Source: Pseudomonas sp. URIL14HWK12:I12 (GTDB lineage Bacteria > Pseudomonadota > Gammaproteobacteria > Pseudomonadales > Pseudomonadaceae). Taken from it: DNA of 64,000 nt. The notes under the pieces were generated by a model. It saw nothing but the letters and a program-made list of their open reading frames with translations, made no database searches and was not told where the DNA came from. The stretch spans positions 1,364,001-1,428,000 of the forward strand of contig NZ_QEQL01000001.1 of assembly GCF_003097135.1 (NCBI RefSeq), given 5' to 3'. A program made the position numbers and the translations under genes. Positions 9,293 to 17,749 of the stretch are shown here, piece by piece; positions within the stretch are counted from its first letter, which is position 1; each line of letters starts with the position of its first letter.

Positions 9293-10336
9293 TCATTCAT
9301 CAGCTGCTGGCGATTCGCCAAGGCTGGCGGGGGTATTGAGGCCGAAGTGCAGATAGGCATGCCGTGTGACGACGCGACCGCGCGGCGTGCGCATGATATA
9401 GCCCTGTTGGATCAGATAGGGCTCGAGCACATCCTCGATGGTGTGGCGCTCCTCACCAATGGCAGCAGACAGATTGTCCAGGCCGACAGGGCCGCCATCG
9501 AACTTCTCGATCATCGTCAGCAGCAGCCGCCGATCCTGATGATCGAAGCCGCGCTCATCGACGTCTAGCAGGTTCAATGCAAGGTCTGCTACAGGTTTGT
9601 CGATGTGCCCCCTGCCCCTTACCTGTGCGTAATCGCGAACCCGGCGCAGCAGGCGGTTGGCAATCCGTGGCGTGCCGCGGGCCCGGCGGGCGATCTCGAA
9701 CGCACCGCCCTGGTCGATTTCAAGGCCAAGGATGCCGCCGGAACGGGACACGATGGTCGATAGGTCGGCGTTGTTGTAGAACTCAAGCCGCTGGACGATC
9801 CCGAAGCGGTCGCGCAGCGGGTTGGTCAGCATACCTGCGCGCGTGGTCGCCCCAACTAGGGTAAACGGTGGCAAGTCGAGCTTGATCGACCGGGCGGCGG
9901 GGCCTTCGCCGATCATGATGTCGAGTTGAAAGTCCTCCATGGCGGGGTACAGCACCTCCTCGACGATCGGCGATAACCTGTGGATCTCGTCGATGAACAA
10001 GACATCGTGCGGTTCCAGGTTGGTCAGCATGGCGGCAAGGTCGCCGGGGCGCTCCAGCACCGGGCCCGAGGTGCTCTTGATCGAAACGCCCATTTCTTCG
10101 GCGATGATGTTGGCCAAGGTCGTCTTGCCCAGCCCCGGTGGCCCGAAGATGAGCGTGTGGTCCAGTGACTCGCCGCGCGAACGTGCCGCCTCGATAAACA
10201 GCTCCATCTGGTCGCGTACCACAGGCTGCCCAATGTACTCGGCCAGGCGCAATGGTCGGATGGCACGGTCGTGCTGCTCCTCGCGGTCGCGCCCGCCAAC
10301 AGGGGCGGCAGAAATGAGGCGGTCGGCTTCGATCAC
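9293..10336 (-). CDS. ruvB: Holliday junction branch migration ATPase RuvB
   Basis: A hexameric AAA+ motor that drives branch migration at Holliday junctions with RuvA. The Walker A motif GPPGLGKTT is at residues 65-73, Walker B is LFIDEIHRL, and sensor/arginine-finger motifs ([18 protein letters not shown]) and a winged-helix C-terminus follow. Length is 347 residues. The start codon is GTG and overlaps the ruvA stop codon (TAGTG), indicating coupling. It is the last gene of ruvC-ruvA-ruvB. Confidence 0.98.
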   Translation of the reverse strand: MIEADRLISAAPVGGRDREEQHDRAIRPLRLAEYIGQPVVRDQMELFIEAARSRGESLDHTLIFGPPGLGKTTLANIIAEEMGVSIKSTSGPVLERPGDLAAMLTNLEPHDVLFIDEIHRLSPIVEEVLYPAMEDFQLDIMIGEGPAARSIKLDLPPFTLVGATTRAGMLTNPLRDRFGIVQRLEFYNNADLSTIVSRSGGILGLEIDQGGAFEIARRARGTPRIANRLLRRVRDYAQVRGRGHIDKPVADLALNLLDVDERGFDHQDRRLLLTMIEKFDGGPVGLDNLSAAIGEERHTIEDVLEPYLIQQGYIMRTPRGRVVTRHAYLHFGLNTPASLGESPAADE

Positions 10337-10950
10337 TAGATCATCCCCTTGAGCGCGCGGCGGATCAGCTCTTCACTGGCAAGGCCCTTCTCTTTTATGC
10401 CGTTGATCGCCTTGCTCGCCTCCTGCGGCCGATAGCCCAACGAAATCAGCGCACTGACCGCATCCGCCTCGGCCGATGCCTGCGGTGCCCCGGCCGGGGC
10501 AGCCTCTTCGAAAGGAACCAGCTCAAACATCGCCGGGGTGGTCTGCCAGGCCTTGAAGCGGTCTTTTAACTCTACCAGCAGCCGCTCGGCAGTCTTTTTG
10601 CCCACCCCCGGCACCTTCACCAGCGCCGAGCTGTCTTGAGCCTGGACCACCCGCACCAATTCATCGGCTTCGAAACCCGACATCAGCGTCAGGGCGAGCT
10701 TCGGCCCCACGCCATTGAGCCGGATCAGCTCACGAAACAGCTCACGCTCACGCTTTTCGAAAAAACCATAAAGCAGATGGGCATCTTCGCGCACGACCAG
10801 ATGAGTATGCAGAGTTACTGGTTGCCCGACCGCGGGCAGCCGATACAGGGTGGTCATCGGCACTTCAAGCTCGTAACCCAACCCGGCGATATCGATGATC
10901 AGGTGCGGCGGTTGTTTTTCCGCCAGAGTGCCACGCAAGCGTCCTATCAC
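10336..10950 (-). CDS. ruvA: Holliday junction recognition protein RuvA
   Basis: A tetrameric DNA-binding partner of RuvB. An N-terminal OB fold (MIGRLRGTL, about residues 1-63) is followed by paired helix-hairpin-helix motifs ([15 protein letters not shown] and [17 protein letters not shown]) and a C-terminal RuvB-binding domain from about residue 155. The 204-residue length is normal. The start codon is GTG. Confidence 0.97.
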   Translation of the reverse strand: MIGRLRGTLAEKQPPHLIIDIAGLGYELEVPMTTLYRLPAVGQPVTLHTHLVVREDAHLLYGFFEKRERELFRELIRLNGVGPKLALTLMSGFEADELVRVVQAQDSSALVKVPGVGKKTAERLLVELKDRFKAWQTTPAMFELVPFEEAAPAGAPQASAEADAVSALISLGYRPQEASKAINGIKEKGLASEELIRRALKGMI

Positions 10951-11001
10951 AAGAAGTTCCTGCCAGGCAGGGCCATGGCCCTGCCATTGAATGATTGATC
11001 G

Positions 11002-11532
11002 TTACAAGCGCAGGCGGCCGCCTCGCCGCCGCGCGCTGCCCAGGCCATGAGGCACCAGGCTCGAGCGGGTGTGAGCATGACACAATGCGATGGCCAAGGC
11101 ATCGGATGCGTCGATCTGCGGTTTTTGCGTCAGCCCAAGCAGGTGCATGACCATCATTTGCACTTGCTCCTTGTTGGCCCCCCCTGTGCCGGTTACCGCC
11201 TGCTTGACCTGGGTGGCCGAATACTCGGCCACCTCCAGGCCTGCCTCGGCCGCCGCCACGATCGCGGCGCCCCGCGCCTGCCCCAGCTTGAGTGCAGAGT
11301 CGGCATTACGCGCCATGAACACCCGCTCAATGCCCATGGTTACCGGCCCATGGAGGCGGATGACCTCGCCCACACTGCGAAAAACCACTTGCAAGCGCTC
11401 CGGTAGCTCGCCGCCACCGGTTCGAATGCAGCCAGAGGCGACGTAGGCGCAACCCCGCCCGGGGCCAAGATCGCGCACCACGCCGTAGCCTGTGATACGC
11501 GAGCCAGGGTCGATGCCAAGTATGAGGGTCAT
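11002..11532 (-). CDS. ruvC: Holliday junction resolvase RuvC
   Basis: An endonuclease that resolves junctions made during recombinational repair. Visible acidic catalytic residues are Asp8 in [12 protein letters not shown], the Glu of [10 protein letters not shown], and the Asp pair in [15 protein letters not shown]. The 176-residue length fits. It is the first gene of ruvCAB and is separated from yebC upstream by a terminator-like hairpin. Confidence 0.97.
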   Translation of the reverse strand: MTLILGIDPGSRITGYGVVRDLGPGRGCAYVASGCIRTGGGELPERLQVVFRSVGEVIRLHGPVTMGIERVFMARNADSALKLGQARGAAIVAAAEAGLEVAEYSATQVKQAVTGTGGANKEQVQMMVMHLLGLTQKPQIDASDALAIALCHAHTRSSLVPHGLGSARRRGGRLRL

Positions 11533-11550
11533 GCATCAGTCCTGAAAGGC

Positions 11551-11585
11551 AAAAGGGCCGGCCACCACGTCGCGGTGACCGGCCC
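11551..11585 (-). terminator. Terminator between yebC and ruvC
   Basis: A 12-bp stem with one mismatch (11555-11566 with 11574-11585) and a 7-base loop is followed on the minus strand by TTTTGCC. It lies between the yebC stop codon and the ruvC start, so ruvC expression would need read-through or a promoter in this short gap. Confidence 0.7.
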
Positions 11586-11605
11586 CAGCCGCGAAAAGCA
11601 CCGGC

Positions 11606-12352
11606 TCAGCCGAGCTTTTCCATGATCTCGTCGGAAATGGAGGCGTTGGAATACACGTTCTGCACGTCGTCCAGATCCTCGAGCATATCGATCAGTTTCA
11701 CGACCTTCTCAGCGGTTTCTTCATCGAGCTCGGCACTGGTGCTGGGCTGCATGATGATTTCCGCGTCGGCTGCCTTGTAACCAGCAGCTTCCAAGGCAGT
11801 GCGCACGGCGTAGAAATCGGCGAAGGATGTAAACACATCGGCCGAACCGTCATCGTTGCTGACCACATCGTCAGCCCCGGCCTCCAACGCAGCTTCCATC
11901 AGCGCGTCTTCGTCGATACCTGGGGCAAAGCTGAGTTGGCCTTTGCGCTCGAACAGGTATGCCACCGAACCGTCGGTGCCCAGGTTGCCGCCACACTTGC
12001 TGAACGCGTGGCGAACGGCTGCGGCGGTGCGGTTACGGTTGTCGGTCATGGCCTCGACCATGATCGCCACCCCGCCAGCCCCATAGCCTTCATAACTGAG
12101 CTCTTCGACGTTTTCGCTATCGTTGGTGCCGGCACCGCGAGCGACGGCCCGGTCGATGATGTCGCGGCTCATGTTGGCACCGAGTGCCTTGTCGAGCGCC
12201 AGGCGCAGGCGTGGGTTGGAAGAGGGGTCCCCTCCTCCTTGCTTGGCGGCAACCGTCAGTTCACGGATCCACTTGGTGAAGATCTTCCCGCGCTTGGCGT
12301 CTTGCCGCTCCTTGCGGTGCTTGATGTTGGCCCATTTGGAATGCCCGGCCAT
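11606..12352 (-). CDS. yebC: YebC/PmpR family protein
   Basis: A 248-residue member of the YebC/TACO1 family. The signature [20 protein letters not shown] is at the N-terminus and the three-domain fold is complete. Family members are described as transcription regulators (PmpR controls pqsR in P. aeruginosa) and, more recently, as factors that relieve ribosome stalling. The ATG at 12352 has GGAG just upstream; a longer frame to 12385 adds 11 residues not found in the family. It sits between aspS and ruvC, the usual order in Pseudomonas. Confidence 0.95.
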   Translation of the reverse strand: MAGHSKWANIKHRKERQDAKRGKIFTKWIRELTVAAKQGGGDPSSNPRLRLALDKALGANMSRDIIDRAVARGAGTNDSENVEELSYEGYGAGGVAIMVEAMTDNRNRTAAAVRHAFSKCGGNLGTDGSVAYLFERKGQLSFAPGIDEDALMEAALEAGADDVVSNDDGSADVFTSFADFYAVRTALEAAGYKAADAEIIMQPSTSAELDEETAEKVVKLIDMLEDLDDVQNVYSNASISDEIMEKLG

Positions 12353-12421
12353 ATCGACTCCGAATCGGTTGCTTGTAGATGGCAAGGCGCGGCAGGCATC
12401 AGCCCGCCACGCCCTCTGGCC

Positions 12422-14197
12422 TCACTCGGCCTTGGCTTGCTCGCGCAGGCGAATGTGCAATTCACGCAGCGCCTTGGCATCGACCGCACCTGGAGCTTGC
12501 GTCATCACATCGGCAGCGCTCTGGGTTTTCGGGAAAGCGATGACCTCGCGGATCGACTGAGCGCCAGTCATCAGCATCACCAGGCGATCCAGGCCGAAGG
12601 CCAGGCCGCCGTGGGGCGGTGCGCCGAACTTCAGCGCGTCGAGCAGGAAACCGAACTTCTCTTCCTGCTCTGCGGCCTCGATGCCGAGAATGCGGAACAC
12701 TGCCTGCTGCATTTCCTTGCGGTGGATACGAATCGAGCCACCACCCAACTCGGTGCCGTTGAGCACCATGTCGTAGGCGCGCGACAGCGCCGTGCCCGGG
12801 CTGGCCTCAAGCTCGGCCGGAGAGCATTTCGGCGCGGTGAAGGGATGGTGCAATGCAGCGAAGTGGCCTTCGTCATCCTCTTCGAACATCGGGAAGTCAA
12901 CGACCCACATCGGCGCCCATTGCTGGGTCAGCAACTCGAAATCGTGGCCCAGGCGAATCCGCAGCGCGCCCAGGGCTTCGCTGACGACCTTGGCCTTGTC
13001 GGCACCGAAGAACACGATGTCACCATCGACCGCGCCTACGCGATCCAGGATGGTGTTGAGGTTGGCTTCGGGAATGTTCTTGACGATCGGCGATTGCAGG
13101 CCCTCGACACCCTTGGCGCGCTCGTTGACCTTGATGTAGGCCAGGCCCTTGGCACCATAAATGCCGACGAACTTGGTGTAGTCGTCGATCTTGCTGCGCG
13201 GCATGCTTGCCCCGCCTGGCAGGCGCAGGGCCGCCACACGGCATTTAGGGTCGTTGGCCGGCCCACTGAACACCTTGAAGTCGACGGCCTTGAGCTGATC
13301 CTCGACGTCTACCAGCTCCAGCGGAATGCGCAGGTCTGGCTTGTCCGAGCCATAGCGACGCATCGCCTCGGCATACGTCATGTGCGGGAACTCACCGAAT
13401 TCCACATCCAGCACTTCCTTGAACAACTTGCGAATCATGCCTTCGGTCAGGCCCATGATGTCGCTTTCTTCGAGGAAGCTGGTTTCGATGTCGATCTGGG
13501 TGAATTCAGGCTGGCGATCAGCGCGCAGGTCTTCGTCGCGGAAGCACTTGGCGATCTGGTAGTAACGGTCGAAGCCGGCCACCATCAGCAGTTGCTTGAA
13601 CAGTTGCGGCGACTGCGGCAAGGCGAAGAAACTGCCGGGGTGCGTGCGGCTTGGCACCAGGTAATCGCGTGCGCCCTCAGGCGTTGCACGGGTCAGGATG
13701 GGTGTTTCCACATCCAGGAAGCCGTTCTCGTCGAGGTAGCGGCGGATGCTGCTGGTAATGCGCGAGCGCAGACGCAGCTTGTCGGCCATCTCCGGGCGAC
13801 GCAGGTCGATGAAGCGATAGCGCAGGCGGGTTTCCTCGCCTACATCGGAGTATTCGTTCAGCGGGAACGGCGGGGTTTCGGCCTCGTTGAGCACGGTCAG
13901 CTCATAGCCCAGCACCTCGATGGCGCCGGAGGCCATGTTCGGGTTGACCGCGCCGGCCGGGCGCGGGCGTACCTTGCCGGTGACCTTGACCACGTATTCG
14001 CTGCGCACGCGGTCTGCAGTGGCGAAGGTGTCGGCGCGGTCCGGGTCGAACACCACTTGAGCCATGCCTTCACGGTCGCGGATGTCGAGGAAGATCACCC
14101 CGCCGTGGTCACGACGACGGTGAACCCAACCGCAAAGGGTGATTTCCTGGCCGTCCAGGCTTTCGTTCAGTTGGCCGCAATAATGGCTGCGCATCAT
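12422..14197 (-). CDS. aspS: Aspartyl-tRNA synthetase (probably non-discriminating)
   Basis: A 591-residue class IIb synthetase. It has an N-terminal OB anticodon-binding domain ([19 protein letters not shown]), class II motif 2 ([20 protein letters not shown]), a bacterial GAD insertion at about 290-420, and C-terminal motif 3 ([13 protein letters not shown]). Pseudomonas AspRS often charges both tRNA-Asp and tRNA-Asn; whether this one does cannot be decided here. An in-frame second ATG lies one codon downstream of the chosen start. Confidence 0.97.
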   Translation of the reverse strand: MMRSHYCGQLNESLDGQEITLCGWVHRRRDHGGVIFLDIRDREGMAQVVFDPDRADTFATADRVRSEYVVKVTGKVRPRPAGAVNPNMASGAIEVLGYELTVLNEAETPPFPLNEYSDVGEETRLRYRFIDLRRPEMADKLRLRSRITSSIRRYLDENGFLDVETPILTRATPEGARDYLVPSRTHPGSFFALPQSPQLFKQLLMVAGFDRYYQIAKCFRDEDLRADRQPEFTQIDIETSFLEESDIMGLTEGMIRKLFKEVLDVEFGEFPHMTYAEAMRRYGSDKPDLRIPLELVDVEDQLKAVDFKVFSGPANDPKCRVAALRLPGGASMPRSKIDDYTKFVGIYGAKGLAYIKVNERAKGVEGLQSPIVKNIPEANLNTILDRVGAVDGDIVFFGADKAKVVSEALGALRIRLGHDFELLTQQWAPMWVVDFPMFEEDDEGHFAALHHPFTAPKCSPAELEASPGTALSRAYDMVLNGTELGGGSIRIHRKEMQQAVFRILGIEAAEQEEKFGFLLDALKFGAPPHGGLAFGLDRLVMLMTGAQSIREVIAFPKTQSAADVMTQAPGAVDAKALRELHIRLREQAKAE

Positions 14198-14236
14198 GAT
14201 GGTCTATTCACTTCCAGTCATTCGGTGTTCGGGCAT

Positions 14237-14274
14237 GCCCGCCTGCGGGCAGTGTGGCGGGCCTGGTAGGCCCG
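14237..14274. repeat. Two tandem GC-rich hairpins between fmdB and aspS
   Basis: A 6-bp hairpin (14237-14242 with 14245-14250) is followed by a second (14258-14263 with 14269-14274). There is no U-tract. They lie in the fmdB-aspS gap and may mark the upstream transcript end or a leader structure for aspS. Confidence 0.4.
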
Positions 14275-14280
14275 GGCAAA

Positions 14281-14499
14281 TCAATCGGCCTTGTCGCCGG
14301 CCAGGTTCTTCTTCGACCCGGTCTTGAAATCGGTTTCATACCAGCCGCTGCCACTCAGGCGGAAGCCGGCATTGGCCACTTGCTTGCGCAGGCTGGGCGC
14401 CTTGCAGGCGGGGCAGTCGGCCAATGCCGGCTCGCTGATCTTCTGAAGAGCTTCCAAATGATGGCCACAGCCATCGCATTGATAGTTGTAGAGCGGCAT
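14281..14499 (-). CDS. FmdB-family zinc-ribbon protein
   Basis: A 72-residue protein of the FmdB/CxxC_CxxC_SSSS family. It begins MPLYNYQC and carries two Cys pairs, Cys-x2-Cys at about residues 8-11 and again at about 30-33, that should bind zinc. The C-terminus GSGWYETDFKTG is the usual family ending. The molecular role is unknown; it commonly precedes aspS in Pseudomonas, as here. AGGA precedes the ATG at 14499. Confidence 0.88.
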   Translation of the reverse strand: MPLYNYQCDGCGHHLEALQKISEPALADCPACKAPSLRKQVANAGFRLSGSGWYETDFKTGSKKNLAGDKAD

Positions 14500-14590
14500 T
14501 TCCTGGTGTCTCGGCTCGGTACGGTGCGCCTGCGCGCAGGGGTGGCAAAGGGCGAGAGTATATCCGGTAAATGGCCGCTGTGCAGCCCGC

Positions 14591-14911
14591 TCAGCCACCA
14601 TGCCGGGCTTGGTAGGCCACGCACACCACCCGCACCAGGCCGCTGAAATTCTTCACGCCGCCGTAGCGAAGGTGCACTTCGCGGTCCAGATACGACAGGA
14701 TGCTGCTTACCGAACAGGCGTTGTCGCCGGCGATGCGTTCGAGAATCTTCCAGTAGACCCGCTCCAGGCGCAGGCACGTCGCGAAGCCATTGAGGCGAAC
14801 CGAGCGCGACTGGGGTATCGCCAGGTCCATGTCGAATTGCGAGATGAATGGATCGCGTGAGTAAGCCCGGCGGCGGTGGCGCTCCTGCGCCGATTGCGAT
14901 TGCTGTGACAT
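14591..14911 (-). CDS. Ribbon-helix-helix domain protein
   Basis: A 106-residue protein. The core SRSVRLNGFATCLRLERVYW (residues ~36-55) and the following helix match the ribbon-helix-helix domain family found as a small stand-alone protein in proteobacteria. This suggests DNA binding as a dimer, but no target is known. GGAAGG precedes the ATG at 14911. A basic, Gln/Arg-rich N-terminus of about 30 residues precedes the domain. It is not paired with a toxin-like gene, so I do not call it an antitoxin. Confidence 0.7.
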   Translation of the reverse strand: MSQQSQSAQERHRRRAYSRDPFISQFDMDLAIPQSRSVRLNGFATCLRLERVYWKILERIAGDNACSVSSILSYLDREVHLRYGGVKNFSGLVRVVCVAYQARHGG

Positions 14912-15089
14912 CGAATCACCTTCCCTGGTCCATTGGCCAATGCCACGGCAAATCCGCCGCAGCCCCTGGCTATGGAAGCGCCTGTGCGGCCCTGCCAGAG
15001 ATGGCCGAGAAGGAACAGCGAGTGTAGGAAGGGTCGTGCAAACATGCAGGAAAACGGCCACTCCGAGGAGACGGTGCGGCCGAAGACAT

Positions 15090-15560
15090 TCAGCCTTCCA
15101 GCAATGCGCGGAGCATCCAGGCGGTTTTTTCGTGCGTTTGCATGCGCTGAGTCAACAGATCGGCGGTCGGTTCGTCACTGGCTTTTTCCACTACCGGGAA
15201 AATGCTGCGTGCGGTGCGTACGACGGCCTCCTGCCCTTCCACCAGTTGACGGATCATGTCACCGGCGGCGGGCACGCCCTCTTCGTCCTTGATGGTCGAC
15301 AGGCGGGCGTACGTAGCGTAGTTGCCCGGTGCCGGGTGGCCCAGGGCGCGGATACGCTCGGCGATGGAGTCAACGGCCAGCGCCAGTTCGTTATACTGCT
15401 CCTCGAACATCAAGTGCAGGGTGCGGAACATCGGCCCGCTGACATTCCAATGGAAGTTGTGGGTTTTCAGGTACAGCACATAGGTGTCCGACAACAGGCG
15501 AGACAGCCCGTCGACAATGTCCTTACGATCCTGCTCGCTGATACCGATATCGATAGCCAT
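15090..15560 (-). CDS. dps: Dps-family ferritin-like protein
   Basis: A 156-residue Dps/MrgA-type mini-ferritin that stores iron in a dodecamer and protects DNA from peroxide. The ferroxidase ligands are visible in [13 protein letters not shown] and in [19 protein letters not shown]. The N-terminus is short and has few lysines, so direct DNA binding is uncertain. The ATG at 15560 has GAGGGA upstream. A perfect 8-bp dyad lies 15-45 bases upstream of the start. Confidence 0.93.
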   Translation of the reverse strand: MAIDIGISEQDRKDIVDGLSRLLSDTYVLYLKTHNFHWNVSGPMFRTLHLMFEEQYNELALAVDSIAERIRALGHPAPGNYATYARLSTIKDEEGVPAAGDMIRQLVEGQEAVVRTARSIFPVVEKASDEPTADLLTQRMQTHEKTAWMLRALLEG

Positions 15561-15878
15561 GAATGCTTCCCTCATTACAGTAAGTGACACACTCGCATAC
15601 TGTAACAAGTGCTACTGCTCTTGGCAGCCAGGTTGTGTCTATCGCTGCCATTAGCTCTTGGGGTAACAGCCTGAAATTCTTCTGAATTCGAGAGCCCGCC
15701 CAGCGGGTTTGAGTGCACGCGGGCTTTGCGGTTAAATAACGCCCGCGCGTGCCTGCCCGGTCTTTTTACCAGGCGGCGGCCACGCGGGCCCCTCCAGGTA
15801 TCTTCCGAGTCATCCCTCTACTGACCGCCCTGCCGGTGCCCGTTCTTCTTTCGTGATCCTGAAAATGAGTCCAACACC
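15561..15878. other. Divergent intergenic region between dps and the cold-shock-domain gene
   Basis: 318 bases with no credible gene. It must hold promoters for both flanking genes. Near dps there is the dyad at 15575-15605. A GC-rich imperfect hairpin (15693-15699 with 15719-15725) lies mid-gap. I see no convincing -35/-10 pair for the rightward gene. Confidence 0.6.
15575..15605. promoter_or_regulatory. Dyad TTACAGTA-N15-TACTGTAA upstream of dps
   Basis: Two perfect 8-base inverted arms (15575-15582 and 15598-15605) are centred 23 bases apart, about two helical turns. On the minus strand each arm also offers a promoter-like hexamer (TTACAG, N17, TACTGT). That start point would, however, leave a leader of only about 10 bases, so the dyad is more likely an operator than the promoter itself. 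Confidence 0.4.
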
Positions 15879-16487
15879 ATGTTGAAAATCGTCCACATCC
15901 TGGCTGGTGCCGCAGCGCTCGTGCTGTCGTGCCTCCCCAGCCTTCGCTCGCAAACACTGCCTTGGCTTGCGCAACCCGATGCGCTTTACCTGGCATTCAT
16001 CGGTTTGGCCAACCTGCTGATCGCACCGATCGTGCCTGTCTGGAAGAAAACCCCGCGCCAGCACCTGCAGGCGTTCGTCAGCGCGCTGCTCGTGGCCGCA
16101 GCTGTGCTGCAGGCCCTGGTACTGCTCGCGCCCCTCCCCCTGGTTGCTGGCCAGCCGGCTGTGTTGCTGAGCCTGGCGGCGACCGCCGGCGCCGTCATCC
16201 TGCAAGGGCTGGCCAGCCTGCCGAAAAAACCGCAGGCCGCAGCGGCGCCCGCCAACTACGACCCGGCACGGCGAGATACCGGCACCGTGAAGTGGTTCAA
16301 TACCTCGAAAGGGTTCGGGTTCATCTCACGCGACTCGGGCGACGATATCTTCGTGCATTTCCGGGCAATCCGAGGCGAGGGTCATCGCGTACTGGTAGAA
16401 GGCCAGCGCGTGGAGTTCTCGGTCATGACTCGCGACAAGGGCCTGCAAGCCGAAGATGTAGTTCCTTCTCTGGCGCCCCGCCGCTAA
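15879..16487 (+). CDS. Membrane-anchored cold-shock-domain protein
   Basis: A 202-residue protein. The first ~115 residues hold about four hydrophobic segments (near 1-19, 36-55, 66-86 and 93-112). A Lys/Pro/Ala linker is followed by a complete cold-shock domain at about 134-197, with RNP1 KGFGFI and RNP2 DIFVHF. The domain should bind single-stranded RNA or DNA, and the N-terminus should hold it at the inner membrane. Similar fusions occur in Pseudomonas, but the role is not established. The start is the ATG at 15879. Confidence 0.85.
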   Translation: MLKIVHILAGAAALVLSCLPSLRSQTLPWLAQPDALYLAFIGLANLLIAPIVPVWKKTPRQHLQAFVSALLVAAAVLQALVLLAPLPLVAGQPAVLLSLAATAGAVILQGLASLPKKPQAAAAPANYDPARRDTGTVKWFNTSKGFGFISRDSGDDIFVHFRAIRGEGHRVLVEGQRVEFSVMTRDKGLQAEDVVPSLAPRR

Positions 16488-16497
16488 GCCCTTCTAC

Positions 16498-16523
16498 CCG
16501 CCGCCTCAATAATGAGGCGGCGG
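16498..16523. terminator. Hairpin between convergent cold-shock gene and slyX
   Basis: An 11-bp perfect stem (16498-16508 with 16513-16523) has an ATAA loop. It lies just past the cold-shock gene and includes the slyX stop codon and its last proline codons. No U-tract follows on either strand, so efficient intrinsic termination is uncertain. Confidence 0.45.
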
Positions 16524-16721
16524 TGCATCCTCTCCAGGCGCACCCGGCATCTGCCCGGCCACGTCATCCAAACGCTTGATCAACTCGGCCATCTGACGAC
16601 GAAGGTGATCTACCACCCGGCTCTGGTCGACCAGCACCTCATTGAGCTCGGCCAGCGTGTCGTCCTGAAAGGCTACCCGGGTTTCCAGCTCCGTTACCCG
16701 CGCCTCCAGTTCAGCACTCAT
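16506..16721 (-). CDS. slyX: SlyX family protein
   Basis: A 71-residue, almost wholly coiled-coil protein ([20 protein letters not shown] and on to about residue 55) with a Pro-rich tail ending PPPHY. Its function is unknown; the name comes from linkage to slyD in enterobacteria. The ATG at 16721 overlaps the HIT-gene stop codon as ATGA, so the two genes are probably translated together. Confidence 0.88.
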   Translation of the reverse strand: MSAELEARVTELETRVAFQDDTLAELNEVLVDQSRVVDHLRRQMAELIKRLDDVAGQMPGAPGEDAPPPHY

Positions 16722-17143
16722 GCCTGCACCCACTCGATACGACCATCGGTATGCGCTTTCAGCCGCTGCAACAGGTGCTCGACCTCCTCACCGCTGTAGG
16801 GCCTGGCCGGCAGTTTGCCCCATACCGGGCCTGGCCACGCCGGGTCCTCGGCGAACCGCGCGATGACGTGCATATGCAGTTGCCCTACGACATTGCCAAG
16901 ATTGGCGATATTGACCTTGCGGGCGTCGAAGGCCCGCTTTACGGCCTCACCGAGCCAGCTGCTTTCAGCCCATAATGCCTGCTGATCGGCGGGGGCAAGG
17001 TCGAAGACCTCACTCGCCCCGGCCACTCGCGGCACCAGAATGAACCACGGGTATTGGCTGTCATTACTAAGCAGTAGCCGACACAGCGGCAGGTCACCCA
17101 AATGAAAGGTGTCGCCCTGCAGGCGGGGGTCGAGTGAAAACAC
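16718..17143 (-). CDS. HIT-domain protein
   Basis: A 141-residue histidine-triad protein, probably a nucleotide hydrolase or transferase. The triad region reads [14 protein letters not shown]: the second and third His are present, but the usual first His position is Gln, as in one known subgroup. The C-terminal WPGPVWG motif belongs to that subgroup. The substrate is unknown. Translation starts at GTG (17143), with AAGGT upstream. It overlaps slyX. Confidence 0.85.
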   Translation of the reverse strand: MFSLDPRLQGDTFHLGDLPLCRLLLSNDSQYPWFILVPRVAGASEVFDLAPADQQALWAESSWLGEAVKRAFDARKVNIANLGNVVGQLHMHVIARFAEDPAWPGPVWGKLPARPYSGEEVEHLLQRLKAHTDGRIEWVQA

Positions 17144-17749
17144 GGGTTTTTACCTTCTATACATTCAAGCAGCAAAGAATAGCGCGCGATCGCCCGCTAC
17201 CCAACCCTGCCCCGCCAGAACCCGCGCACCGCTTTGGCACTTGCCAAGGTGCAGACCTGAGCTAGCCTCTGAGCCAGTGCTACTTTTCGCACCATTTCAG
17301 TTCACCCAGTACGGTTTGGTGCACACCTTGCGCCCAAAAGGGAACGCACCGACCGAATAACGGTAACGTTTCGGCGATTCCCTTGTGGCAGGCACACATC
17401 AGGGTGGCCCGGCAAGTTTTTTTCACCTGTTCCGTCAAAGCCCCGTGCCATCAGGGGTTTGACGTGACCGCGAAAAAAAAGTGAAAAAAGCGTGATGCGG
17501 TGGCACAGTTGTGCACGCTTGTTGCTAAAGGTTCTATCAGCGCTCGCGGCTAGCACTGCGCGGCAAGTGTTTGGAGATACAACGGTACCGGGCCGACAAC
17601 GGAATCAAGAAGCCGACCAGAGCTTCCCCGGCCATCGCAAGCAAAAGAGGTACATGGCACACGCCTGTACACCAGAAAAAGAAGAGCCGGCCAGCAAAAA
17701 AACCAATGGCCGGCGGCAATCTTCCGGAAAACCAAAGGAGCAAGTCACG
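17144..17749. other. Long intergenic region and leader upstream of oprD
   Basis: 606 bases between the divergent HIT gene and oprD. Short open frames here have no good start sites and I do not accept them as genes. Features seen are an imperfect hairpin at 17436-17461, an A-rich AANAANAA site at 17676-17685, and an 8-bp inverted repeat at 17686-17714. The length suggests a long, regulated 5' leader for the porin. Confidence 0.6.
17676..17714 (+). promoter_or_regulatory. A-rich site and hairpin in the oprD leader
   Basis: AAAAAGAAGA (17676-17685) fits the AANAANAA pattern bound by Hfq/Crc. Directly next to it, GCCGGCCA (17686-17693) and TGGCCGGC (17707-17714) form a perfect 8-bp stem with an A-rich 13-base loop. 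The oprD ATG is 36 bases further on. P. aeruginosa oprD is known to be under Hfq-dependent control; extending this here is inference. Confidence 0.4.

Noticed and set aside
11936..14269. 777-codon plus-strand open frame opposite aspS and yebC
   Set aside because: Mirror frame of GC-rich coding DNA. The minus-strand genes are complete and well conserved, and the antisense product resembles no family.
14591..14911. Antitoxin of a toxin-antitoxin pair
   Set aside because: The fold type fits, but no small toxin-like gene is adjacent; the neighbours are fmdB and dps.
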